A DNA stretch of 43,392 nt from Parabacteroides acidifaciens (GTDB lineage Bacteria > Bacteroidota > Bacteroidia > Bacteroidales > Tannerellaceae), in NCBI RefSeq assembly GCF_003363715.1, contig NZ_QREV01000013.1, positions 60,505 through 103,896 of the forward strand. Direction: 5' to 3'. Shown here one piece after another: positions 9,074-18,208 of the stretch (positions within the stretch are counted from its first letter, which is position 1; each line of letters opens with the position of its first letter). Below the pieces are notes generated by a model. The model saw nothing but the letters and a program-made list of their open reading frames with translations, was not told the DNA's origin and searched no databases. A program made the position numbers and the translations under genes.

Positions 9074-9775
9074 TTATCCCATCTTACTTATCTTTCTGAG
9101 CTTATCTTCGTCTATCAGCTTGATCTTTCGACCATCGATTGCAATAATACGCTCAGCGACAAATGTAGACAATGTACGGATAGCATTGGATGTTGTCATG
9201 TTAGAGAGATTTGCCAAATCTTCACGAGACAGGTAAATACTCAACGTTGCCCCATCTTCTTCCAAGCCGTAACTATCTTTCAGGAACAACAACGATTCTG
9301 CCAGACGACCCCGGATATGTTTCTGGGTAAGGTTGACTGTACGTTCGTCAGCGATTCCTAAATCGAGAGAAAGTTGGCGGATAAAAAACATTGCAAGATT
9401 CGCATTTCCCATTAAAAGGTCAGTAACAATCGTCATCGGAATCAGGCATACTGTCGAAGCCTCAAAAGCAGAAGCATTCGTCAGATAGTTTTCCTGAGCA
9501 AAATTTGCCCGGTAACCAAAGTACTGCACAGGCTTAATCATCCGGATGATCTGGCTTCGACCGCCTACACCTTCCTTAAAGATTTTCACCTTGCCTTTTA
9601 ATAAGCACATCATATCCCTCGGTTCGTCGCCCTCGCAATATATCAACTCATTACGTTTGAAATGCTGGATCGTCGAATTATTACGGAGCACATCCCGTTC
9701 CTTTTCGGTCAGGACTCTCCATACTTCTGCCAAACTGGCCGATAGATCGACCTCTTCTTTTTGTTGTTTAACCAC
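9074..9775 (-). CDS. Crp/Fnr family transcriptional regulator
   Basis: A regulator with an N-terminal cyclic-nucleotide-binding-type jelly roll (IYCEGDEPRDMMCLLKGKVKIF) and a C-terminal winged helix with LSREDLANLSNMTTSNAIRTLS. No cysteine set for an Fe-S cluster of classical Fnr is evident at the N-terminus. The open frame continues up to 9871, with ATGs at 9832 and 9871, but the extra residues lie across a -7 element at 9804-9811 and look like translated promoter. I therefore prefer the GTG at 9775 (233 residues); this start is uncertain. Targets cannot be inferred. It is divergent from the DUF5686 gene. Confidence 0.85.
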   Translation of the reverse strand: MVKQQKEEVDLSASLAEVWRVLTEKERDVLRNNSTIQHFKRNELIYCEGDEPRDMMCLLKGKVKIFKEGVGGRSQIIRMIKPVQYFGYRANFAQENYLTNASAFEASTVCLIPMTIVTDLLMGNANLAMFFIRQLSLDLGIADERTVNLTQKHIRGRLAESLLFLKDSYGLEEDGATLSIYLSREDLANLSNMTTSNAIRTLSTFVAERIIAIDGRKIKLIDEDKLRKISKMG

Positions 9776-9803
9776 GACTGCTATATAACATACTTGTGAA
9801 GCA

Positions 9804-9811
9804 CAAATGTA
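9804..9811 (-). promoter_or_regulatory. putative -7 element for the Crp/Fnr gene
   Basis: TACATTTG on the minus strand. No good -33 is present. If used, transcription starts near 9797, inside the longest possible reading frame, supporting the shorter GTG start at 9775. Confidence 0.45.
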
Positions 9812-9908
9812 ATACTTTTCTTTTAAAAGCATAATATGTTTAATCTGATAATTTACTAAATTCATAAACATTTTACACTCTTTAGCCTGGAAATTCGATT
9901 TTATTAAT

Positions 9909-9916
9909 TACGTTTG
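9909..9916 (+). promoter_or_regulatory. putative -7 element for the DUF5686 gene
   Basis: TACGTTTG matches the -7 consensus and ends 19 bases before the TTG start, with an AAAGAAAGGGA purine-rich stretch between. A -33 is not clear. Confidence 0.5.
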
Positions 9917-9935
9917 TAAAGAAAGGGACGATAAT

Positions 9936-12116
9936 TTGTTGAAAAAGTATATTAATATAATCATTCTGCTTTTTATCGCAGCGAATGCCTTAGCTAACCC
10001 TGACGGTAGTTATGGAGATCTTTTATTGTTGGGACGAACAAAAAAAACGGTGTCGTCTCTGCAAGGAGATTCTATTATGAATAAAGTAATCGAATATGCA
10101 GATAAATACAGGACTGCCGTTAACCAATATGAAGCGGAAATCTATATTAAAGGTAAAACCGAAATCCTTAAGCGAAACGCTTTAATGCGCTTTGCCCACC
10201 ACCTTTTCCCGGTAGACCGGAAGAACAAGGACATGATCTTCGAAATGGTAAGTCATTCCAAATTCAACGCCCCCAATAACTATCAACATAACTTCAAGGC
10301 GTTATACGGAAACAGTATACCAAACGGGGCTAAGCAACAGGAGGTCCTGGCATTCCTGAACCTGAACGTCTACTCGCCTACCATCTATAACGAAGGAATC
10401 ATCATGCCGGTCGCCCGGGAAGCGTTCAAGTTCTACAACTTCAATCTGGAAAGTATTGAAATTGCCGATAATCTGAAAATATACAAGATACGTTTCATGC
10501 CCAAGCTATGGAGCCAGAAACTAATCTGCGGAGACCTCTATATCACGGATAAAGACTGGCGCATCGACAAGATCGACGTGAACGGACGCTTCTCCTTTGC
10601 CGAGTTCAACCTCGTCATGACATTCGGACGTGATTACCGCCATTTCATTCTGCCGCAAAAAGCCGACCTCTTTCTCCGGTATCACGTATTAGGGAATGCC
10701 ATCGCCAGCTCCTATCACACCTCTTTCAAGTACAATGCAGTCGAATGGGTGGAAGAAGATTACGAAAGTAAAAAATACAAGCCGCTCGACTTGACAGGAT
10801 ATTACCGGCTATCATCCGACACGATCCCGATCATAAGCGACAGTAGTTACTGGAATAAGAAACGGGACATACCGTTGACCAAAGAAGAAGCGATAAAATA
10901 CGAAAAGAAAAACATTGCAGTCCTGCAAAAAAGCGATACCGGCAATATCCAGAAATATCTGAAAATAACGGAAAAGCTAACCAATACGATCAATCTGGAC
11001 TACAAGACCACCCGTCTGAAGTATTCCGGCATACTGAATCCTTTCCAGTTAGGCTATTCAGGGCGAAACGGCATTACCTACAGGCAACAGGTCCGCTTCA
11101 GCAAGACATTCAAACGGGACCGCCAGCTACGTTTCCACCCGGAGATCGGTTTCGTCTTCAAACGAAAAGAATTGTTTTTCAAGTTTGGAGGAGACTGGGA
11201 ATATCTTCCGGAAAAACGAGGCGCCCTAAGTCTCAGCCTTGGAAACACCAACCAGGGATACTCATCCAAGATCATGGAGGAAATCAACGAGCAGTTGAAA
11301 GACTCCGCCTTCAACTTCGACAATCTGGATCTGGAATACTTTAAGCACTACTACGTCGAGCTCAAAAATCAAATCGAGTTGTTCAACGGTTTTCAACTAA
11401 CGACCGGTGTCTCATACCACCGCCGTGTTCCAACCCGGAAAAGCGCGATCGATCCGGGAGACGGCGTAACGGAAATTATCAATGAAAACTATCACGACTT
11501 CATACCAACGATCGGTTTCTCCTATACACCCAGGCAGTATTACTGGATGGACGGTTATCGTAAAGAGTATCTCTACTCCTACTATCCTACTATTTCCCTG
11601 GAATTCGGACAATCCATACCCGGCGTATGGAAGAGTAGCGGAAATTACGGACGCATAGAAGCCGACATCCACCAAAGCATTTACCTGGGGCTATCCCGCC
11701 GGTTTAACTACCACATCAGCGGAGGTATGTACACAAACCAGAAATCAACCTATTTTGCCGATTACCGGTATTTCACCCGGCATAACTTTCCCGAGTCGTG
11801 GGGAGGAGATGATTTCGGAGGTGTCTTCCATCAGCTGAGAAGTGTATGGTTCAACGCCTCCGACAAATACGTGCAAGGTCATCTCATGTATGAAAGCCCG
11901 TTTATGCTCATCCAACTGTTCAAACCGGAAGCAACCAAACATATCATTTCGGAACGTTTCTACCTCAGCCAGCTGTGGATGCCGATCAAGCCCAGCTATA
12001 CGGAAATAGGATACGGTTTCGGTAATCACATCTTCAACGTAGCCGCCTTTGTCGGATTCGATAAATTGAAATATGACGGCATCGGATTCAAGTTTGCATT
12101 CGAACTCTTCCAGTAA
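9936..12116 (+). CDS. DUF5686 family outer-membrane beta-barrel protein
   Basis: A 726-residue protein with a signal peptide (KKYINIIILLFIAANALA, cleavage before NPDG). The start codon is TTG at 9936 (or the next TTG at 9939); no ATG gives a signal peptide, and the first internal Met lies after it. The body is a DUF5686-type protein: an N-terminal soluble region with repeated YxxxK/R motifs, then many alternating aromatic strands ending in a C-terminal Phe-rich strand (GIGFKFAFELFQ) typical of outer-membrane barrels. Many DUF5686 proteins carry an N-terminal carboxypeptidase-regulatory-like domain of about 100 residues; it is absent here. Function unknown. It converges with the DUF1460 gene, 3 bp apart. 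Confidence 0.85.
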   Translation: MLKKYINIIILLFIAANALANPDGSYGDLLLLGRTKKTVSSLQGDSIMNKVIEYADKYRTAVNQYEAEIYIKGKTEILKRNALMRFAHHLFPVDRKNKDMIFEMVSHSKFNAPNNYQHNFKALYGNSIPNGAKQQEVLAFLNLNVYSPTIYNEGIIMPVAREAFKFYNFNLESIEIADNLKIYKIRFMPKLWSQKLICGDLYITDKDWRIDKIDVNGRFSFAEFNLVMTFGRDYRHFILPQKADLFLRYHVLGNAIASSYHTSFKYNAVEWVEEDYESKKYKPLDLTGYYRLSSDTIPIISDSSYWNKKRDIPLTKEEAIKYEKKNIAVLQKSDTGNIQKYLKITEKLTNTINLDYKTTRLKYSGILNPFQLGYSGRNGITYRQQVRFSKTFKRDRQLRFHPEIGFVFKRKELFFKFGGDWEYLPEKRGALSLSLGNTNQGYSSKIMEEINEQLKDSAFNFDNLDLEYFKHYYVELKNQIELFNGFQLTTGVSYHRRVPTRKSAIDPGDGVTEIINENYHDFIPTIGFSYTPRQYYWMDGYRKEYLYSYYPTISLEFGQSIPGVWKSSGNYGRIEADIHQSIYLGLSRRFNYHISGGMYTNQKSTYFADYRYFTRHNFPESWGGDDFGGVFHQLRSVWFNASDKYVQGHLMYESPFMLIQLFKPEATKHIISERFYLSQLWMPIKPSYTEIGYGFGNHIFNVAAFVGFDKLKYDGIGFKFAFELFQ

Positions 12117-12119
12117 CCG

Positions 12120-12959
12120 TCAGAATTGCGGGCGGACAATCATTATGCCGCTGTTACGCTTGATGCTCTGCACATATTCCTGTAAAGGTTCCTCATTCAC
12201 AATCACCTGCTTCTTAGAAGTCGAGGCATGGATAAAGGTCAGCTTCTCCCCTTCCCGGCAGATAATGCCGACATGAGAAATATCCAATCCCCTTATAGTC
12301 GTCACAAAACAAACAATATCGCCGTTCCGGATCTTTCCGGCATGTGCATTGATCTCGTCCTGCGGGATGTAATAGTACGGCCGGGCACTGATCTCCCGCT
12401 CTTTCGCCACCATTATTGCCACACGATCAGGGTGCCCATTCAACTGTTTGTAACTACCCGGATGCATAGACATAAAAAAGAGGTCCAACATAAGCGGTTC
12501 TCCTCCTATCTCTTTCGTGACATCTTTCAGGTAGCCTCTCCGTTCGTTCTCATAAATCCAGTCGGAAGTATAATGGAGGCGGTCTGTATAATCCAGTGTA
12601 GCCTTATCCGGTTTCCGGTAACGCATCCCTTTCAGGGCGGACATATAAAGATCGAATGACGGATGTTGCTCCTTCAAAGAACGAACTAAAGCAGCCGTAT
12701 TCTCGACCAGCGTCATGCAATCCAGTTCGCGCAGATTAACAACCAAGTCTTCCGGTTCCTTTTCCAATGTACCGGCCACATAAGGAGTTCCCAAGAAGAA
12801 ACGGGCCGTTTCCACCATCAGTTCACCCGTCGGCAAAGCCTTCTTCGATTCCATCGCCCGGCAATACCGGTCATAGACCGCCTTGTCTTCGACAGACTGC
12901 GCATTTCCGGCAGAGAAAGAGAGAAGCAACAGTAACAATATCAGATACTTCAGTTTCAT
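12120..12959 (-). CDS. DUF1460 (NlpC/P60-like) cell-wall amidase-like protein
   Basis: A 279-residue secreted protein with a signal peptide ending near SAGNA. The DUF1460 family adopts an NlpC/P60-like papain fold and is annotated as N-acetylmuramoyl-L-alanine amidase-like. The likely catalytic Cys81 sits in ELDCMTLVENTAAL and the His229 in DISHVGI. It should act on peptidoglycan fragments in the periplasm. It follows uvrB by 10 bp on the same strand, so it is probably the third gene of a pspC-uvrB-DUF1460 operon; no functional link to DNA repair is apparent. Confidence 0.88.
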   Translation of the reverse strand: MKLKYLILLLLLLSFSAGNAQSVEDKAVYDRYCRAMESKKALPTGELMVETARFFLGTPYVAGTLEKEPEDLVVNLRELDCMTLVENTAALVRSLKEQHPSFDLYMSALKGMRYRKPDKATLDYTDRLHYTSDWIYENERRGYLKDVTKEIGGEPLMLDLFFMSMHPGSYKQLNGHPDRVAIMVAKEREISARPYYYIPQDEINAHAGKIRNGDIVCFVTTIRGLDISHVGIICREGEKLTFIHASTSKKQVIVNEEPLQEYVQSIKRNSGIMIVRPQF

Positions 12960-12969
12960 AACGCTCTTT

Positions 12970-14997
12970 TTATTCCTTTTTTGTTCCCAACAGATCCTCT
13001 AACTTCACCAATTCGTCACGGAACTGGGCAGCTTCGATAAATTCCAGCTTCTTAGCCGCTTCCATCATCTGTTTCTTCGTCCGCTCGATAGCCTTTTCAA
13101 GCTGCGCGCGGTTCATATACTGAACCACCGGATCTGCGACCAAGCTTGGTTCTGGCTCCACATAAGCATACGGTTCACCCGTAACAGGTTGCTGTTTTTC
13201 CGCCATCAGAGAGACGCTGTTCCGGATCACCTGACGAGGCGTGATGCCATGTTTCTCATTGTAGGCAAGCTGTTTTTCACGGCGACGTGCCGTTTCGTCC
13301 ATTGTCAGACGCATACTGTCGGTTATCTTGTCGGCATAGAAGATCACCTTTCCATTCACGTTTCGGGCCGCACGTCCGGCAGTCTGCGTCAGGGAGCGGT
13401 GCGAGCGGAGGAATCCTTCTTTATCGGCATCCAGAATGGCGACCAACGAAACTTCCGGCAGGTCGAGCCCTTCACGAAGCAGATTGACACCGATCAGCAC
13501 ATCGAACAGCCCTTTCCTGAGGTCATCCATAATCTGAATACGCTCCAGCGTGTCGACATCACTGTGGATATAGTTGCAACGGACTCCCATCCGCATCAAA
13601 TAGGTGGTCAACTCTTCCGCCATGCGTTTCGTCAGTGTCGTAACCAGGACACGTTCGTCCACAGCGGAACGTTTCGTTATCTCTTCCATCAAGTCATCGA
13701 TCTGGTTCAGTGTCGGACGCACTTCGATCACCGGATCGAGCAGTCCGGTCGGACGGATCACCTGGTCGACCACGATACCTTCGCTCTTCTCCAACTCGTA
13801 ATCGGCAGGCGTCGCACTGACATAAATAGCCAGCGGAGTCAACGATTCGAACTCGTCGAACGTAAGCGGCCGGTTATCCATCGCTGCAGGTAGCCGGAAG
13901 CCATATTCCACCAGGTTCTTCTTACGAGAATAATCACCCCCGTACATTGCCCGTATCTGCGGGATCGTCACATGGCTCTCGTCCACGACCAGCATAAAAT
14001 CTTTCGGAAAATAGTCCAATAGGCAGAAAGGACGTTCACCCGCCTGGCGGCCGTCGAAATAACGGGAATAGTTCTCGATACCGGAACAATGTCCCAGTTC
14101 GCGTATCATCTCCAGATCGAAAGTAACCCGTTCATACAAACGCTTTGCCTCGTAAGGCTTACCGATCTCTTGCAGGAATTTCACCTGCGTACCTAAGTCC
14201 ACATCGATCTGCCCGATAGCCATGTTGATACGTTCCTGCGTAGTGACGAAAAGATTCGTCGGATAGATATTCAGTTCGTCCTGTTCGTCTATCTCCTGTC
14301 CGGTCTGTGGGTCGAACGAAGAGATGCGGTCTATCTCATCGTCCCAGAACTCGATACGGTAAGCCGCCCCGTCAAAGGTTTCAATCGCCGGAAAGATATC
14401 GACCGTGTCCCCGTTTACCCGAAAGCAGCCCCGGTTAAATTCCAGCTTATTATTGACATAGAGGGCATCCACGAAACGACGCAACAGCTTGTCGCGATCG
14501 ATGCGCATGCCCCTTTCCAGATGCGTCACCTTCTCGGCAAAAGCAGTCGGGTCCGCCATACCATAGAGGCAGGAAACGGAAGAGACGACAATGACATCTT
14601 TCCGCCCGGAGAGCAACGAAGCAGTAGCCCGCAGACGCAACTTGTCGATCTCGTCATTGATCTGCAAATCCTTTTCGATGTAAGTATCCGTACTCGGCAA
14701 GTAGGCTTCCGGTTGGTAATAATCGTAATAAGAAACGAAATACTCGACGGCATTATTCGGAAAGAACGCCTTAAACTCGCTGTACAACTGTGCTGCAAGC
14801 GTTTTATTATGACTCAGGATCAGGGTCGGTTTCTTCACCTCCTTGATCACATTGGCAATTGTAAACGTCTTTCCGGACCCCGTTACCCCTAACAAGGTCT
14901 GGAAAGGCACACCATTCTTTATACCGTCGGACAGAGCCGCAATCGCTTCCGGCTGGTCGCCCGTCGGACTGAATGGAGAAGATAATTCAAAATTCAT
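12970..14997 (-). CDS. uvrB: excinuclease ABC subunit B
   Basis: A 675-residue nucleotide excision repair protein that, with UvrA, verifies DNA damage and loads UvrC. It has the Walker A GVTGSGKT (residues 37-44), the tyrosine-rich beta-hairpin YYDYYQPEAYLPSTDTYIEK that inserts into DNA, the DESH box (Asp339), helicase motifs LLREGLDLPEVSLVAILD and QTAGRAARN, and a C-terminal UVR domain (AQFRDELVKLEDLL) that binds UvrC. Length is normal. It lies 6 bp after the small PspC gene. Confidence 0.98.
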   Translation of the reverse strand: MNFELSSPFSPTGDQPEAIAALSDGIKNGVPFQTLLGVTGSGKTFTIANVIKEVKKPTLILSHNKTLAAQLYSEFKAFFPNNAVEYFVSYYDYYQPEAYLPSTDTYIEKDLQINDEIDKLRLRATASLLSGRKDVIVVSSVSCLYGMADPTAFAEKVTHLERGMRIDRDKLLRRFVDALYVNNKLEFNRGCFRVNGDTVDIFPAIETFDGAAYRIEFWDDEIDRISSFDPQTGQEIDEQDELNIYPTNLFVTTQERINMAIGQIDVDLGTQVKFLQEIGKPYEAKRLYERVTFDLEMIRELGHCSGIENYSRYFDGRQAGERPFCLLDYFPKDFMLVVDESHVTIPQIRAMYGGDYSRKKNLVEYGFRLPAAMDNRPLTFDEFESLTPLAIYVSATPADYELEKSEGIVVDQVIRPTGLLDPVIEVRPTLNQIDDLMEEITKRSAVDERVLVTTLTKRMAEELTTYLMRMGVRCNYIHSDVDTLERIQIMDDLRKGLFDVLIGVNLLREGLDLPEVSLVAILDADKEGFLRSHRSLTQTAGRAARNVNGKVIFYADKITDSMRLTMDETARRREKQLAYNEKHGITPRQVIRNSVSLMAEKQQPVTGEPYAYVEPEPSLVADPVVQYMNRAQLEKAIERTKKQMMEAAKKLEFIEAAQFRDELVKLEDLLGTKKE

Positions 14998-15003
14998 TCT
15001 TTA

Positions 15004-15201
15004 TTAATAAGGTTGTTTAGGTATAACCATCCAGAGGATCAGATAGGCGATCACCCCGGAAAACACCGTAAAGATACTCAATAATATGTATCCGATACGC
15101 ACTAATGTCGGGTCCCAGCCGAAATAATCCGCGATCCCGCCACAAACACCTGCAATCATCCCCTTATTGGAACGATAAAGTCTTTTTTTAGATTCTTCCA
15201 T
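15004..15201 (-). CDS. PspC domain membrane protein
   Basis: A 65-residue protein from the start MEESKKRLYRS; an upstream in-frame Met would add 13 residues but overlaps the promoter-proximal leader. It has the PspC signature LYRSNKGMIAGVCGGIADYFGWDPTLVR followed by one hydrophobic segment (GYILLSIFTVFSGVIAYLIL). PspC proteins sense or respond to envelope stress at the inner membrane; no other psp genes are near. It leads the operon with uvrB. Confidence 0.9.
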   Translation of the reverse strand: MEESKKRLYRSNKGMIAGVCGGIADYFGWDPTLVRIGYILLSIFTVFSGVIAYLILWMVIPKQPY

Positions 15202-15237
15202 CGTCTTCTTTATTTTAGTTTTATAATATTCTACCGG

Positions 15238-15245
15238 CAAATATA
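15238..15245 (-). promoter_or_regulatory. putative -7 element for pspC-uvrB-DUF1460
   Basis: TATATTTG on the minus strand, 36 bases before the pspC start and directly at the end of the GH36 gene. A CAAC on the plus strand (15268-15271) is an imperfect -33 at 22 bp. Confidence 0.45.
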
Positions 15246-15246
15246 C

Positions 15247-17328
15247 TTATAAAACCCGATAACTATACAACGCATAGCTATTCGGTTGCGGAAGGGAGAA
15301 GCGGATTCGTCCGTTTCCGCTGGTGATGGAGCGAAAGGCTTTTCCGGCACCGATGACGGGTTTGAACTCGACTTCATCGCCCGGTTCGAAGAAAGTATCC
15401 ATATCGAAGGATTCAGCGTCATTGTATTCGCGGAACACAAGGAAATATCCTTTCTTCTCCTTTATCGACTGGAAGCCGCACCAAGACTTGCCCGAAGGCT
15501 CATTCCCAACCGGGAAAACGGAGCCGGTATGGAAGTCATGTTGGATTTCCTTATACTTCTTGATTACCTCGCCTGTCGGGAAAGCCTCATCCGGCAGATT
15601 CGAAGCTTCGAACCAAGCCAGCGGTTGGGCCGCCATCGTTATGGCAAACAGATAATCGAAGGAATAAGTTGCCGGAGCAAACCTGTCGCCCTTGTATTTA
15701 TCGCCGTTACGCCATTTGTTCAGGAACTCGATTTGTAAGGACTGAGGGGCGACATAACGCGAAAGCATCCATAAATTACGCAAGGACCAGTACGGATAAT
15801 AGTTACCCCAATCCGTGTACCGGTTTTCCAGGAAGATATTTCCATATTCATTAAAGAAAAAATAACCGCCCCGCCGTCCGGCTGTTGCATCCAGGTTCAG
15901 GACAGCTTTCCATCCGGTCGCCTCCATCACCCGGTCGTACAGGCTGCGCAGGCAGCTTTCGGACAATTTATTATCAAAGAATGTACCGTCGATCTTAAAG
16001 GTCCGGATGCCATATTTCTCATACAAAGCGATCAATGCATCGGCATCTTTCTGCCAGTCGGCATAATCATGCTGGATGCTGGGGTTGAACCAGAGGCAGA
16101 CCTCGATACCTAACTCTTTCCCCCGCTCTACAATCGGCGCCAGGCCATTCGGGAAACGGCCGGGATCGGGCGTCCAGTAATCCGGATTATCCCAGATATT
16201 CTTAAAACTGCCCCCATAGGCGGAATTAGCACTGCGCCCCGCCTGCCATCCGTCGTCTATCTGGAAATGCGTAATGCCCAAGCGGGAAGCCAATTCCAGT
16301 TCCTTCAGACAGAAAGCCTCGTTCACACGCGTGTCCTGCCCCCTGTCTCCCCAAGTATTCAGCATCACCATCTCATCGCGGTCTTGCAGGAACGGACGGA
16401 TGCGCATCTGGTAATTCCGAAGGGCCATCCGTTTCTGTTTCTCGCCGGAACGGTAGGTACCGGTCACATAGCTGTAGGCCTTTGTCCATTCATCTGCCTT
16501 CACATCCGCACTGTCAATACCGAGCCCGACCATACGGAAAGTACCTTCACTAACCATGAAATCCCCTCCCGGATAATAGAGCTGCACGTTGGAAGTAGGC
16601 GCCTCCTTCAACATGAAAAAGCCGGCTTCCTTCTCCGTATTCTCCGCAAACAACAGGTTACCCCTGTAGAGACAATCCCTATAGGAAAGTGCACGCACCG
16701 GACGAACTAACGTATTGAAACGGTCGGTGACATCAAAAAACTCCACAGCTTCCAACTGCCAGTGCTTGCCTTCCAGCACAAGCTGTTCCATCACCGGGAC
16801 ATTGCCTCCCTGCGAGTTCTGCGTCAGCTTCTCTATATTCTGCAAATCGGCCGGATTATCTATGGTCTTTACCCATTTCTGCGACGCCTTCCCTTTCAGA
16901 TACAGTTCACAAGCGATAGCCGGACAGTCCGGGTACACTTTAAAGACCTTTCTCACCTGCAGATCTCCGATTGCATACTCCACAAAGACACGCAGATGCC
17001 GGGTGAACTGCAAAGATGCAGGTATTTCCTCGGCACGGATAGTCGCGCCATCACCCTCCTTCTTCTCCCCGGGAAGGGAAAGATCAGGCTGGCTGTTCCG
17101 CGTCTGCCATTCCAGGCCGTTCTTCTTATCTTTTAGCTTACAGGTAATCAGATTACCGTTATTCCAGAGCCAGCATCTCTTGATCAGGCTGTTTTCGAGC
17201 GTCAACGTATCTTGCTTCAGCTCCACTTTACAATCTCCCGCCACCTGTTTATAAGGCTGCACGACGGCAAAGGCAGGAACGGTCAGAAATAATGAGAACA
17301 GGGATATCCCCCACAACTGTTTTTTCAT
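15247..17328 (-). CDS. GH36-like alpha-galactosidase
   Basis: A 693-residue secreted glycoside hydrolase of clan GH-D with a signal peptide (residues 1-21, ending PAFA). An N-terminal beta-sandwich is followed by a TIM barrel containing ITHFQIDDGWQ, the nucleophile motif TFKIDGTFFD (Asp447) and ENRYTDWGNYYPYW, whose Asp506 is the likely acid/base. A C-terminal beta domain closes the protein. The family retains configuration and usually cleaves alpha-galactosides such as melibiose or raffinose; other alpha-linked substrates are possible. It lies 31 bp after cutC and is probably cotranscribed with it, though a joint role is not evident. Confidence 0.85.
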   Translation of the reverse strand: MKKQLWGISLFSLFLTVPAFAVVQPYKQVAGDCKVELKQDTLTLENSLIKRCWLWNNGNLITCKLKDKKNGLEWQTRNSQPDLSLPGEKKEGDGATIRAEEIPASLQFTRHLRVFVEYAIGDLQVRKVFKVYPDCPAIACELYLKGKASQKWVKTIDNPADLQNIEKLTQNSQGGNVPVMEQLVLEGKHWQLEAVEFFDVTDRFNTLVRPVRALSYRDCLYRGNLLFAENTEKEAGFFMLKEAPTSNVQLYYPGGDFMVSEGTFRMVGLGIDSADVKADEWTKAYSYVTGTYRSGEKQKRMALRNYQMRIRPFLQDRDEMVMLNTWGDRGQDTRVNEAFCLKELELASRLGITHFQIDDGWQAGRSANSAYGGSFKNIWDNPDYWTPDPGRFPNGLAPIVERGKELGIEVCLWFNPSIQHDYADWQKDADALIALYEKYGIRTFKIDGTFFDNKLSESCLRSLYDRVMEATGWKAVLNLDATAGRRGGYFFFNEYGNIFLENRYTDWGNYYPYWSLRNLWMLSRYVAPQSLQIEFLNKWRNGDKYKGDRFAPATYSFDYLFAITMAAQPLAWFEASNLPDEAFPTGEVIKKYKEIQHDFHTGSVFPVGNEPSGKSWCGFQSIKEKKGYFLVFREYNDAESFDMDTFFEPGDEVEFKPVIGAGKAFRSITSGNGRIRFSLPQPNSYALYSYRVL

Positions 17329-17359
17329 GTTTATATTTAAGTATTAAGAATGATATGCT

Positions 17360-18097
17360 TTATAGATAAGCCGCCACCTTCCGCCGGTCTGTTTCCACCG
17401 TCTCGAATTCAGAGGAGACAATGCTGCTGCCCATCGGGACATTTTCGTTCCGGTATTCCATCCGGCTATACACAATACTGCGGGCGGAAGTATGAAATTC
17501 CTTTGCTCCGGTCTCTTCCTCGATCCGGGCAATGTTATTCTCGCGCACGCCGCAGCCGGGCATGATGATAATACGGCCTGCCGCCCGTTTGACCAGTTCG
17601 GCAATGAGCGGGATACCCTTCACAGCATCAGACTGCTGGCCGGATGTCAGGATGCGGTCGCAGCCCAATCCGATCAGCTGCTCTAAGGCTTCATACGGAT
17701 CACGACACACGTCGAAGGCACGGTGGCAAGTGACGGACAGTGGCTTGGCTGCCTCGATCAGCCGGCGCATCAAGGGAACGTCTATATCTCCCTCTTTCGT
17801 CAGGCAACCAAAGACAACGCCATGCACTTTCAGTTGTTTGCACATCTCGATATCCAATAACATCGCTTGCACCTCAGCCGGTGTATAGAGGAAATCTCCC
17901 CCGCGCGGACGGATAATCACATTTATATCGATAGACGAAGTCAGTGCCTGCGCCGTCCGGATCTCTCCGTAACTGGGTGTCGTCCCCCCTTCCGGGATGC
18001 CGGCACAAAGTTCCACACGCTTGGCTCCGCCGGCTTCCGCTTCCACACAGCTCTGGGCAGAGTTTGCACAAATTTCGATAATACGAGTCGGTTTCAT
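17360..18097 (-). CDS. cutC: CutC family protein
   Basis: A 245-residue TIM-barrel protein with the N-terminal IIEICANSAQSCVEAEAGGAKRVELC-type family segment, the FGCLTKEGDID loop, the CHRAFD motif and GILTSG-like DRILTSGQ. CutC was first described as a copper homeostasis protein, but the biochemical role is unsettled. It is cytosolic, with no signal peptide. Its own -7 element lies upstream (18130-18137) and the GH36 gene follows after 31 bp. Confidence 0.93.
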   Translation of the reverse strand: MKPTRIIEICANSAQSCVEAEAGGAKRVELCAGIPEGGTTPSYGEIRTAQALTSSIDINVIIRPRGGDFLYTPAEVQAMLLDIEMCKQLKVHGVVFGCLTKEGDIDVPLMRRLIEAAKPLSVTCHRAFDVCRDPYEALEQLIGLGCDRILTSGQQSDAVKGIPLIAELVKRAAGRIIIMPGCGVRENNIARIEEETGAKEFHTSARSIVYSRMEYRNENVPMGSSIVSSEFETVETDRRKVAAYL

Positions 18098-18129
18098 AAA
18101 AATCTTGTCTTTGTTTGTTTCTACTTACA

Positions 18130-18137
18130 CAAAGATA
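18130..18137 (-). promoter_or_regulatory. putative -7 element for cutC
   Basis: TATCTTTG on the minus strand, 32 bases before the cutC start. No -33 at proper spacing was found. Confidence 0.4.
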
Positions 18138-18208
18138 AAACTATTATATGAAACTATCCTTATTTCTACTTCAAGAGATTCTGAATCGCATGCTTATCCT
18201 TCGTCCCT

